From the NCBI GenBank assembly GCA_016124855.1, contig WGMX01000014.1, positions 124,001 to 188,000 of the forward strand: 64,000 bases of DNA, given 5' to 3'. The notes beneath the pieces were generated by a model. The model was given only the letters and a program-made list of their open reading frames with translations, was not told where the DNA came from and did no database searches. Source of the DNA: Anaerolineaceae bacterium (GTDB taxonomy: Bacteria > Chloroflexota > Anaerolineae > Aggregatilineales > Phototrophicaceae). This document shows, one piece after another, positions 57,283 to 64,000 of this stretch (position 1 is its first letter; each line of letters starts with the position of its first letter). The translations under genes were made by a program, and so were the position numbers.

Positions 57283-58401
57283 ATGAAAATCACAAAACTA
57301 GAAACCATTTTTGTAAAACCGCGTTGGATGTTTTTGAAAATGCATACTGACGAAGGCATAGTCGGCTTGGGCGAACCCATTGTTGAAGGCCGCGCCCGAA
57401 CAGTTGCCGCCGCCGTACATGAATTTGAGGAATACCTCATTGGTCAAGACCCACGCCGCATTGAGCATCATTGGCAGGTTATGTACCGTAGCACCTTCTA
57501 TCGCGGCGGCCCCGTCCTTGTTAGTGCCATCAGCGGTATTGAGCAAGCTATGTGGGATATTCTGGGCAAATCGTTAGGTGTCCCTGTTTATAAATTATTG
57601 GGAGGGGCTTGCCGCGACCGCATCCGTATTTACTCGCAGTGTCATGGTGACACAGCCGAAGCTGTAGCCGCGCGGGCAAAAGAACTCGTCGCTGAAGGCT
57701 TCACGGCCCTCAAAACAGCAATTGATGCCCCCGTCCGTTTGATTGATACCAAAGCCTATATTAAAGGTCAGGTAAAACGTATCGAGATGATCCGCGAAGC
57801 CATCCCCGATACCGTTGATCTTGCGGTCGATTTTCACGGGCGTTCCAGCCCGGCCATGTCCATTCAACTGGCTAAAGCCTTCGAACCTTACAACTTAATG
57901 TTTATCGAGGAACCCGTACTTCCTCACAGTGTCGATGCGCTGGTCACAGTCGCTCGTTCCACCACCATTCCAATTGCCACAGGTGAGCGTCTGTTTACCC
58001 GTTGGGGTTTCCGCGAAGTATTGGAAAAACAAGCTGCTGCCATTGTGCAGCCTGATTTATGTCACGCCGGTGGCATCGGTGAGGTTCGCAAAATAGCGAA
58101 TATGGCTGAAACCTATTACGCTGCTGTCGCCCCTCATAATCCGCTCGGCCCGATTTCACTCGCATCCGCCATTCAGGTTGATGCCTGCATACCCAATTTC
58201 CTTTGTCAGGAGCAAATTACGTTGGGCGAAGGTTATCTCAAACAGCCTTTTGTCCAAACTAACGGCTTCATCGAGCTGCCAACCGCTCCCGGGTTGGGCA
58301 TCGAGTTAGATGAAGAAGCACTGATGTCAATGACCGATGATGGCTCATGGGGAACACCTCGCCTCTTCTATGATGACGATGGTTCACTCGCTGAATGGTA
58401 A
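57283..58401 (+). CDS. dgoD: Enolase-superfamily dehydratase, galactonate dehydratase-like
   Basis: The 372-residue protein matches DgoD along its length by memory: PRWMFLKMHTDEG, GEPIVEGRARTV, YLIGQDP, YRGGPVL, DFHGR and EEPVLP metal ligands, ATGERLFTR, QPDLCHAGG, APHNPLGP and the end SLAEW. DgoD converts D-galactonate to 2-keto-3-deoxygalactonate. With the SDR it could make a short oxidative sugar pathway. Related enolase-family dehydratases act on other acid sugars, so specificity is not certain. Confidence 0.82.
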   Translation: MKITKLETIFVKPRWMFLKMHTDEGIVGLGEPIVEGRARTVAAAVHEFEEYLIGQDPRRIEHHWQVMYRSTFYRGGPVLVSAISGIEQAMWDILGKSLGVPVYKLLGGACRDRIRIYSQCHGDTAEAVAARAKELVAEGFTALKTAIDAPVRLIDTKAYIKGQVKRIEMIREAIPDTVDLAVDFHGRSSPAMSIQLAKAFEPYNLMFIEEPVLPHSVDALVTVARSTTIPIATGERLFTRWGFREVLEKQAAAIVQPDLCHAGGIGEVRKIANMAETYYAAVAPHNPLGPISLASAIQVDACIPNFLCQEQITLGEGYLKQPFVQTNGFIELPTAPGLGIELDEEALMSMTDDGSWGTPRLFYDDDGSLAEW

Positions 58402-58513
58402 TCAAAATGGCCTTAATGTAAGGATTCAAGCACAAAATACATCAAGATACAGGAACATTTTGGTCTGTTCCCAATTTGAAGGCTTTATCAATAACCTTAA
58501 ATCTCTGTCTCAC

Positions 58514-58540
58514 TGTAGGGGCACACGGCGGTGTGCCCGC
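58514..58540. repeat. GTAGGGG-type palindromic repeat
   Basis: TGTAGGGGCACAC, a short centre, GTGTGCCCGC. It is nearly identical in outline to the first hairpin at 11104 but with CACAC arms in place of CGCAC. It lies between dgoD and the metal transporter promoter. Confidence 0.7.
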
Positions 58541-58571
58541 TTTGCCAACCCATATTGCTATCGCCCTACCC

Positions 58572-58600
58572 TTGTCTCTCAAAAACAAATCTGATATGCT
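58572..58600 (+). promoter_or_regulatory. Promoter of the metal ABC transporter operon
   Basis: A -35 TTGTCT (58572-58577), a 17-base spacer and extended -10 TGATATGCT (58592-58600) give an expected start near 58607. Confidence 0.7.
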
Positions 58601-58606
58601 TTCTAT

Positions 58607-58623
58607 ATGATACAATGTATCAT
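58607..58623. promoter_or_regulatory. Perfect palindromic operator ATGATACA-A-TGTATCAT
   Basis: Two 8-bp arms around one base lie exactly over the predicted transcription start of the metal transporter genes. The TGATA-N5-TATCA outline resembles sites of Fur/Zur- or MntR/DtxR-type metalloregulators. No regulator gene is in the window. Confidence 0.7.
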
Positions 58624-58710
58624 TAACAGACACAGCCTATTAATTGGCAATTATTTTCGAATACAAATTTCCGTCTAGCCATTTGTCATCTGTTGGAGAC
58701 TCGCGTATTC

Positions 58711-59535
58711 ATGATCAGAACTTTTCATTTGCCCTATAGCCAGCAGCGGCAAATACCAACCGACGAAGGATTACCGGCGCTCGAAATACACGACCTGAGC
58801 GTTGGTTATCGCACCACTGGGCAGAATCGCGCACTAGATAATATCACTCTATGTGTTCCAAAAGGCCAGCGGGTTGCGCTCGTTGGCCCTAACGGTGCGG
58901 GTAAATCAACCCTCCTCAAGGCCATCGTCGGCTTACTACCGGTCCTCAGTGGTGACATACAAATATTTGGACAGCCCATCGCCGATTGTCGTCAGCGCGT
59001 CGCCTACTTACCACAGCGTGGTGATATTGATTGGCGTTTTCCAATCAGTTTGCGCAAATTGGTACTGTCTGGGCGTTATGTGCACTTGGGCTGGTTCAAA
59101 CAACCTCGCACCAAAGATTGGGCCGTTGCAGATGAAATGATCGCCAGACTCGGCCTCACTTCTTTAGCGGCCCGTCAAATTGGACAGCTTTCCGGTGGGC
59201 AGCAGCAGCGAGCCTTACTGGCACGCGCCCTCGCCCAAGAAGCAGATTTAATCTTGCTTGATGAACCGCTCAACGCTGTGGATGCCGACACCCGTGCCAT
59301 CATTTCCGATGTTCTCGACTTGCTGCAAAGTGAAGGCAAAACCATTATTGCCGCCACACATGATCTTGGTCGTCTTGAAAGTGATTATGACAGCGCGCTC
59401 TATTTAGCAGATGGTCATGAAGTACCACCGCCTCCCGGCTCATTTGTGGGCACAACTCATTCAAGACACATAACCTCCAAATCACCTTTTCATGTAGCGC
59501 TCCACAAGGCGACACTTTTACACGCTAATGAATAA
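58711..59535 (+). CDS. Metal (Mn/Zn/Fe-type) ABC transporter ATP-binding protein
   Basis: The 274-residue ATPase has Walker A GPNGAGKST, signature LSGGQQQR and Walker B LILLDEPL. The stretch PQRGDIDWRFPISL and VLSGRY is typical of Mn/Zn/Fe (TroB/MntB/ZnuC-like) transporters. A C-terminal extension of about 45 residues carries several histidines. The ATG at 58711 follows a GGAG at slightly long spacing; a TTG at 58693 is an alternative. The permease is separated by a terminator-like hairpin. Confidence 0.9.
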   Translation: MIRTFHLPYSQQRQIPTDEGLPALEIHDLSVGYRTTGQNRALDNITLCVPKGQRVALVGPNGAGKSTLLKAIVGLLPVLSGDIQIFGQPIADCRQRVAYLPQRGDIDWRFPISLRKLVLSGRYVHLGWFKQPRTKDWAVADEMIARLGLTSLAARQIGQLSGGQQQRALLARALAQEADLILLDEPLNAVDADTRAIISDVLDLLQSEGKTIIAATHDLGRLESDYDSALYLADGHEVPPPPGSFVGTTHSRHITSKSPFHVALHKATLLHANE

Positions 59536-59546
59536 TCTTCTCGTAG

Positions 59547-59567
59547 GGAAGGCTCTAAGAGCCTTCC
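59547..59567 (+). terminator. Terminator-like hairpin between the ATPase and permease genes
   Basis: GGAAGGCTC, TAA loop, GAGCCTTCC gives a perfect 9-bp stem followed by GATCTTTTCTT. It would partly stop transcription before the permease gene, or protect the upstream message. Confidence 0.65.
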
Positions 59568-59632
59568 GATCTTTTCTTAATTCACCAAAACTGTCGTGTC
59601 ATAAACATGTCGCGCAGAAAGTAGGCTAAGTT

Positions 59633-60466
59633 ATGAGTTGGTTGCTCGAACCACTGCGCTACAGCTTTATGTTAACTGCTCTGCTAGCCGCCATTCTTGT
59701 GGGTATCACTTGTGCCACGATTGGTGTCTATGTCGTTTTGCGCCGCATGGCCTTCATTGGCGATGCTCTCGCCCACACTGCCCTACCCGGTTTGGTGGTC
59801 GCTTACTTAAATGGTTGGAGTTTATTCGGTGGCGCGGTTGTAGCTGGTTTGCTCACCGCTTTAGGCATTGGTTGGCTCTCGCGGCGCGAAGAAGTTCGGG
59901 AAGATACCGCTATTGGCATTTTGTTCACCGGCATGTTTGCGCTAGGCATCTTACTGATTAGCACCACCCGTTCCTTCCGTGACCTCACCCATATCCTTTT
60001 TGGCAACATTTTAGGCGTAACACCCGCCGATTTACTGCTAATCGGTGGAGTAACTTTTATTACGCTCTTGGCTCTGATTGCTTTCCACAAAGAGCTAGAA
60101 CTCACATCCTTTGATCCAACACATGCCGAAGTGATTGGTCTACGTGCGGATCGACTGCGCTACTTGCTGCTTATCCTGCTGTCGTTGACTGTGGTCACCA
60201 GCATTCAAGTAGTGGGTGTTGTCTTAACCAGTGCCATGCTCGTCACCCCTGCCGCTGCCGCTGCCCTTGTCACCAACCGCTTGCCCCGTATGATGTTCAT
60301 CGCCTCCATCATAGCCATTGCTTCAGGTGTAGCCGGACTTTATATTTCCTTTTATCAGAATGTCTCGTCCGGCGCAGCCATCGTACTAATGTGTACGTTG
60401 TTTTTTGGTCTGGCGTGGATTGTACGCCTCATAAAAACCCGTAAACCCAAACGAGCGAAAGCCTGA
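59633..60466 (+). CDS. Metal ABC transporter permease (ABC-3 family)
   Basis: The 277-residue protein has about eight membrane helices and the ABC-3 motifs LRRMAFIGDALAHTALPGL and LVTPAAAAALVTNRLP. It is the membrane channel for the ATPase above. No substrate-binding lipoprotein gene lies in this operon or within the rest of the window, so the binding protein must be encoded elsewhere. Confidence 0.92.
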   Translation: MSWLLEPLRYSFMLTALLAAILVGITCATIGVYVVLRRMAFIGDALAHTALPGLVVAYLNGWSLFGGAVVAGLLTALGIGWLSRREEVREDTAIGILFTGMFALGILLISTTRSFRDLTHILFGNILGVTPADLLLIGGVTFITLLALIAFHKELELTSFDPTHAEVIGLRADRLRYLLLILLSLTVVTSIQVVGVVLTSAMLVTPAAAAALVTNRLPRMMFIASIIAIASGVAGLYISFYQNVSSGAAIVLMCTLFFGLAWIVRLIKTRKPKRAKA

Positions 60467-60746
60467 TTTCACCCCTTCTTATCAACTAAGTTTATTTTAG
60501 GTTTGTCGGCATACCATTTACTAACCATAGCTCAACCTACATCACATCTCTCTCGCCTACTAAGTTAGTGCTAACCTCGCGAAACAGTTACAAAATGTTC
60601 TTCCAAAATGTAACCCTTTCCACCTCGACTCGTCGTACAATAATCAACAGGCCGAATCATAGGGATTTGCCACTGACAAATCCTTCGCGGACTAACGCAC
60701 CTTAATAATCACCAATCGTTGTAAATGTGACAAAAAACATGGATTC

Positions 60747-61087
60747 TCAACAACAACATTTGCAACAACTGCAACATTTTCGACATTTTGTGCTGATTAT
60801 CACTCCGATATTGACGACTGTGGGTGCGTAACCTTCCGCGGATGTTTCCGGCATAAAAATGAGGTTATGTCGTAGTGCCGCCATAAAAAGCCTTTGTAAC
60901 GATTTACCGTCGGCAAATTCGCATCCGACCAACGCAGCTTAACATCATAATTCACGCCCAACCAGCACAACTAATCAGGCAAATTCGCCGCTTTTGCTGC
61001 TTTCGCCGCATGTTTCGCTTATTTGATATTGAGCACCGCTATAGGTAATGCATTGGGCTGATGACTGGCGACTGATAGCTGATGACT
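60747..61087. repeat. Degenerate dispersed repeat, copy B
   Basis: CAACAACAACATTTGCAACAACTGCAACATTTTCGACATTTTG, later TTCGCCGCTTTTGCTGCTTTCGCCGCATG, then CTGATGACTGGCGACTGATAGCTGATGACT. Order and wording parallel copy A at 22191-22337, with a longer spacer between parts. Confidence 0.5.
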
Positions 61088-61147
61088 TGTACCAACCAAA
61101 AGCCAATCGCTATCTGCTAAAAGCTATTCCCCATCAACCTCTTTAGA

Positions 61148-61153
61148 TATAAT
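61148..61153 (+). promoter_or_regulatory. -10 box of the small membrane protein gene
   Basis: A perfect TATAAT lies 21 bases before the ATG at 61174. The spacing leaves a very short leader that includes TTTGGAGAA as ribosome binding site. Confidence 0.45.
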
Positions 61154-61173
61154 GGGGATTATTTGGAGAAAAT

Positions 61174-61401
61174 ATGTCGAATTCCCCCTCACCATTGAAT
61201 GGGCGCAATTTAACACGGGCCGGTATCGCCGGTGCTGTTTTAGCGGTTCTAGGTATCGTCCTTTTTATTGTATTGTGGGTTGTACTGGGTTCATTCAAAT
61301 TGGATGCGATGCCGCGCTTATTTGCGTCATTATGCATTCCTCCGGCAGTTATCGCAGGCATCATGGGGGTCTATATCTTAGTCAGAAAACCTAAGGCCTA
61401 G
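61174..61401 (+). CDS. Small membrane protein, 75 residues
   Basis: Two hydrophobic helices (about 17-40 and 48-70) are joined by a short loop. The N-terminus is Ser/Pro/Asn-rich and the C-terminus ends KPKA. No family is recognised. The start is supported by TTTGGAGAA eight bases upstream and by a TATAAT. An overlapping frame at 61152 is a shadow. It converges on the methyltransferase gene with a gap of four bases. Confidence 0.7.
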   Translation: MSNSPSPLNGRNLTRAGIAGAVLAVLGIVLFIVLWVVLGSFKLDAMPRLFASLCIPPAVIAGIMGVYILVRKPKA

Positions 61402-61405
61402 CGGT

Positions 61406-62104
61406 TTAAACATCTTTTACAAAGCGATAAGCAATAATAATCGGGGTTCCTGTGCGTGTATCGGCATCAGCAAACTGGACTTCTTGTAGTTGACCCAAGC
61501 GTGGTTCTAGTACCGCATCAATGCGTAATCCTGCTTTTCTGCCAGCTTGATGATAATCAGCATATAAATGGACATAATGCTCAACAGCAAAAGTTTGACC
61601 ATCGGTTGTAGTAAATGTGCGCTGCTGTCCATTCAAAAAGATGAACGGATGAAAATCACTCACCAGCGCACATGCATTTGGTTTCATAACACGGCTAATT
61701 TCGCTCATTGAAGCATCAAGCTCCCGCAGATGTCCAAGTGCCAATCCACACAGCACAACATCTATCGAACTTGAAGCCAACGGGAGTTTTTCAGAAGTCG
61801 ATACCGCCCGCAGTTCCATTGGGTTTTGGCGAAGCATCGGAACACTATTATCTAAACCTATCGAAAATGCTGCTCCCTGCGCCGACGCAATCAGGCCATA
61901 CCGTCCACTCCCGCAGGCTAAATCTAACACTTTCTTTCCACTCAAAGGAGGAAATAATGCCCTCATCGTAGCTTCTTCAGCCTTCATAACAGCGTTATGG
62001 GCATGAGGTGGATATTGATTCGCCCAGTGTTCATAGGCGGCCAAACTGGACAATATCGTTCGAGACCTGTTCGAACGTAATCGCCTCCAGACTGTTTTCA
62101 ACAT
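61406..62104 (-). CDS. Class I SAM-dependent methyltransferase
   Basis: The protein (232 residues from ATG 62104) has SAM motif I VLDLACGSGRYG and motif III-like ISRVMKPNACALVSDFHP, a Methyltransf_11 type. It starts two bases after the stop of the membrane-protein gene. An in-frame extension to 62191 would overlap that gene and is rejected. It is the third gene of the radical SAM operon and may act on the same substrate. Confidence 0.82.
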   Translation of the reverse strand: MLKTVWRRLRSNRSRTILSSLAAYEHWANQYPPHAHNAVMKAEEATMRALFPPLSGKKVLDLACGSGRYGLIASAQGAAFSIGLDNSVPMLRQNPMELRAVSTSEKLPLASSSIDVVLCGLALGHLRELDASMSEISRVMKPNACALVSDFHPFIFLNGQQRTFTTTDGQTFAVEHYVHLYADYHQAGRKAGLRIDAVLEPRLGQLQEVQFADADTRTGTPIIIAYRFVKDV

Positions 62105-62106
62105 AT

Positions 62107-62643
62107 TTAGTGGCCTGTATAAAAATGTTCTTCCTGACGGGGATCCATTTCTTCTTCCCGAATCGTTCCCATAATCACAAAATCGGCCCAAAGCATAAAC
62201 ATAGTGTCACTGCTGTTATAAGACAGACGTGCCCGCAGCGGCAGATGCAGCCACATGTAGCCGATGCGCCGTCGCTCATAACGAGTAGTTCTTTCTCGTA
62301 ATTCATGGTACCAGCGTGGGTATCTCAAAATCTTCAGGTGTAGTTTCTCAGCCTGTTCATTATAGGTATACCCTAAACCCACCGTCAGAAGCATCACGAT
62401 TCCCAACATAGTTAATGTTACCGAAAGTTTAGGATACGATGCTGCCCACAACCCACCACAAAAACTAAGTACCCCTCCCCATGCCAGTACCCCTAGTCCG
62501 ACCATATACAATTTTTCATGAGGGCCATATTCTGAGAAAACCCGAATGATCGGTTCCTTAAAATAACCTAGCAAAATTAAGGTTGAGCGCACCAAAAAAA
62601 GTATACTTGCAGCCGTAAAACCGACCAATATGAGAATGGTCAT
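62107..62643 (-). CDS. Membrane protein of unknown function in radical SAM operon
   Basis: The 178-residue protein has about three membrane helices (around 1-25, 45-70 and 75-95) and a basic, aromatic cytoplasmic C-terminal half rich in Arg/Tyr/Trp. It starts four bases after the radical SAM stop behind AGGA. No family is recognised. The order radical SAM, membrane protein, methyltransferase on one message is suggestive of a modified-lipid or peptide pathway. Confidence 0.7.
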   Translation of the reverse strand: MTILILVGFTAASILFLVRSTLILLGYFKEPIIRVFSEYGPHEKLYMVGLGVLAWGGVLSFCGGLWAASYPKLSVTLTMLGIVMLLTVGLGYTYNEQAEKLHLKILRYPRWYHELRERTTRYERRRIGYMWLHLPLRARLSYNSSDTMFMLWADFVIMGTIREEEMDPRQEEHFYTGH

Positions 62644-62647
62644 ACAC

Positions 62648-63718
62648 TTACATCCTAAGCAATGCACGCGGCCCTTTATATAGGGGGCAAACACACCGTT
62701 CACATTCTTCACGCTTGCCAGTTCGGTAAGCTTCACGGAGCGCTTGGGCTGCCGATGAATTAATAGCTTCGTTCAATGGTAAAGCGGCTGAGACTTGCCC
62801 ATAAGTCGGCAAAAAATAACATGGGCGCAGCTTCCCATCCACTTCAATCACCGTTGAGACGTGCGGAGAATTACAACGTACTCGCGGAAACGGGGTTTCT
62901 CCACTTAAAGCAGAAAAATACTTCACCATACTGCGTAATTTTGAAGGCGATTCGCTTATCAATCCACTTTCAAAATCAGGTGCGAACCGCGTGATTGCAG
63001 CCTCTATTATTCCCTCAAATTCGGCTACATCTTGCGGCGTGAGGGCTGTTGCGGCGGGGCCATGTTCTGGCGGTGCGCCCCCGCCCATATTTGCGACCAA
63101 CTGTAACGAGGGATCAGCCGCAAACCGTGAGCCAAAAGCGTATTGATTACTAATGTCAACGGTTAAAAAACTAACTCGGTTGACATCAACTGATTTTGCT
63201 GCCTCAATGATTTGAGGAACTTCACGGAAGTTGGCACGTTGAAGGGTCGTGCGGGTCGAAACTGGAATACCACGTGCGCGAACTTCGCGTATGCCATCCA
63301 ATATCAGGTCAAACGCATCGACCCCGCGTATAGCGTCATACGTAGACGCTGTTCCCCCATCAAGGCTAACAATAACTTCATCAACACAGCCGACCAATTC
63401 ATCAGCCTGTTTACGTAAAAGCAGACCATTCGTCAAAAGCATCACATGCGTGCCTTCCGACTTAAAACGGCCTCCGATTTCAGGCCACTTCGGGTGCTGC
63501 ATCGCCTCTCCACCGCTCAGAAGCACCCAGCGAACCTGTAAATCTTGAAAAGTAGAGGCAATTTCCTCTACCAGTTCCATCTTCATATTGCGTCGTGGGT
63601 TACGCCAAATATCACAGGTTACACAGCGGCTGTTGCATCCATCAGTGAGATAAAGTACAACAAGGGGTAATGTATGTAGGCGATCACCAACGAGGTTAAG
63701 TAGATATTTGGGTTTCAT
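62648..63718 (-). CDS. Radical SAM protein with SPASM-like C-terminal cysteines
   Basis: The 356-residue protein has the radical SAM cysteines in DGCNSRCVTCDIW (CxxxCxxC, about residues 29-36), the GGEAMQHP motif, and SPASM-type cysteines at the end (RCNSPH, RPCYFLP, CERCVCPLY). SPASM enzymes modify peptides, quinone precursors or lipids with extra [4Fe-4S] clusters. It heads a three-gene minus-strand run. No precursor peptide gene is visible nearby. Confidence 0.85.
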   Translation of the reverse strand: MKPKYLLNLVGDRLHTLPLVVLYLTDGCNSRCVTCDIWRNPRRNMKMELVEEIASTFQDLQVRWVLLSGGEAMQHPKWPEIGGRFKSEGTHVMLLTNGLLLRKQADELVGCVDEVIVSLDGGTASTYDAIRGVDAFDLILDGIREVRARGIPVSTRTTLQRANFREVPQIIEAAKSVDVNRVSFLTVDISNQYAFGSRFAADPSLQLVANMGGGAPPEHGPAATALTPQDVAEFEGIIEAAITRFAPDFESGLISESPSKLRSMVKYFSALSGETPFPRVRCNSPHVSTVIEVDGKLRPCYFLPTYGQVSAALPLNEAINSSAAQALREAYRTGKREECERCVCPLYKGPRALLRM

Positions 63719-63775
63719 GGATTGGAGTATACCCCTAATGTCCCATCAACGCAGACTATCTCTGATACCAAACTA

Positions 63776-63784
63776 TGTTAAAAT
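63776..63784 (+). promoter_or_regulatory. Extended -10-like site for the gene at 63836
   Basis: TG, one base, TAAAAT. No -35 is evident. It lies 52 bases before the ATG. Confidence 0.4.
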
Positions 63785-63835
63785 GAATCACTATAAAACA
63801 TCCGTGCGGGCTGCGTTGGCCCAAAAAATCAACTA

Positions 63836-64000
63836 ATGAATATGCCAAATCTCGACCTGATAAAATCCGAGCAAGGTCCGCGCCTCGCTTTTATTGAAAA
63901 AGCAGAGGTGAATATGATTGCGGAAACGCTTGTCGCATTCGCCAACACCGAAGGCGGCACCATCATTTTCGGACTGAAAGATGATGGTGAAATTGCGCCT
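63836..64000 (+). CDS. AlbA_2/Schlafen-type ATP-binding domain protein, 5' part only
   Basis: Fifty-five codons are visible before the window ends. The pattern EKAEV...IAETLVAFANTEGGTIIFGLKDDGEI is the start of an AlbA_2 (AAA_4) domain found in RecG-like transcriptional regulators and Schlafen-like proteins. Position 63836 is the first ATG in frame; an ATG two codons later is an alternative. Function beyond the domain cannot be judged from this fragment. Confidence 0.7.
   Translation, partial: MNMPNLDLIKSEQGPRLAFIEKAEVNMIAETLVAFANTEGGTIIFGLKDDGEIAP

Larger units (their letters stand above)
60467..61173. other. Large gene-free region with degenerate repeats
   Basis: About 700 bases without a supported gene. 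The right half (60747-61087) repeats the motifs of 22191-22337. An internal near-repeat, CAAATCCTTCGCGGACTAACGCACCTTAA (60679-60705) and GCAAATTCGCATCCGACCAACGCAGCTTAA (60913-60942), hints at decayed tandem units. A TATAAT (61148-61153) serves the next gene. Confidence 0.55.

Noticed and set aside
60747-60932. Minus-strand frame of 61 codons ending in a Cys/Lys-rich tail
   Set aside because: The cysteine-rich end comes from the CAACAACAACATTTG repeat read on the other strand.
60679-60960. Integron attC-like words (CTAACGC, CCAACGCAGCTTAAC)
   Set aside because: The core-site spacing and paired R/L boxes of attC are not there, and there is no integrase or cassette structure.

Overview
The window looks like a chromosomal segment of a Gram-negative-type or monoderm-like environmental bacterium. 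A Chloroflexota (Anaerolineae-like) origin is my best guess. It rests on the mix of genes (two GT39-type membrane glycosyltransferases, a bidirectional Hox hydrogenase, an mre-mrd-min cell-shape cluster in one run) and on GTAGGGG-type palindromic repeats, not on a 16S or marker-gene match. Base composition is moderate and fairly even. I see no prophage, complete insertion sequence or CRISPR array. Several genes start at GTG or TTG behind strong ribosome binding sites, and I moved many starts accordingly.

Region 1 (1-8.9 kb) holds surface and envelope functions: a B12-binding radical SAM enzyme, a membrane/coiled-coil protein under an operator-like palindrome, a polysaccharide flippase, a GT39 membrane glycosyltransferase, an OsmC protein, a GT4 glycosyltransferase and two methyltransferases. 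Region 2 (8.9-18.7 kb, minus strand) holds a GHL6-like glycoside hydrolase, phosphomannomutase/phosphoglucomutase, an esterase, a Clp-like ATPase whose first AAA domain has decayed, and a second GT39 protein. Region 3 (18.7-26.4 kb) has repeat-rich spacers, a secreted esterase-CapA fusion, NagZ, an orphan response regulator and TilS. A strong intrinsic terminator lies inside the annotated 5' end of nagZ.

Region 4 (26.6-37.7 kb) is a rod-shape and division-site block: mreB, mreC, mreD, mrdA (PBP2 with a cysteine-bearing insert), an unknown polytopic protein, minC, minD, minE, rodA, then gltX and tRNA-Gln(CTG) with its own promoter and terminator.

Region 5 (38.0-55.9 kb) is an 18-kb hydrogen-metabolism block: hoxEFUYH (NAD(P)-linked bidirectional [NiFe] hydrogenase), its maturation protease, hypFCDEAB, then a group 4 membrane-bound energy-converting [NiFe] hydrogenase with NuoJ-, K-, N-, A-, B-, C-, D-, H- and I-like subunits and a second maturation protease. 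Both enzymes presumably share one Hyp machinery. Together they could link NADH, reduced ferredoxin, H2 and an ion gradient.

Region 6 (56-64 kb) has an SDR plus a galactonate-dehydratase-like enolase-family enzyme, a Mn/Zn-type ABC transporter behind a promoter whose start site is covered by a perfect palindrome, a minus-strand trio (radical SAM/SPASM protein, membrane protein, methyltransferase), and the start of an AlbA_2/Schlafen-type protein cut by the window end. Five dispersed palindromes share TGTAGGG-like ends but have different arms, and one of them sits inside a 170-bp element with 24-bp terminal inverted repeats.
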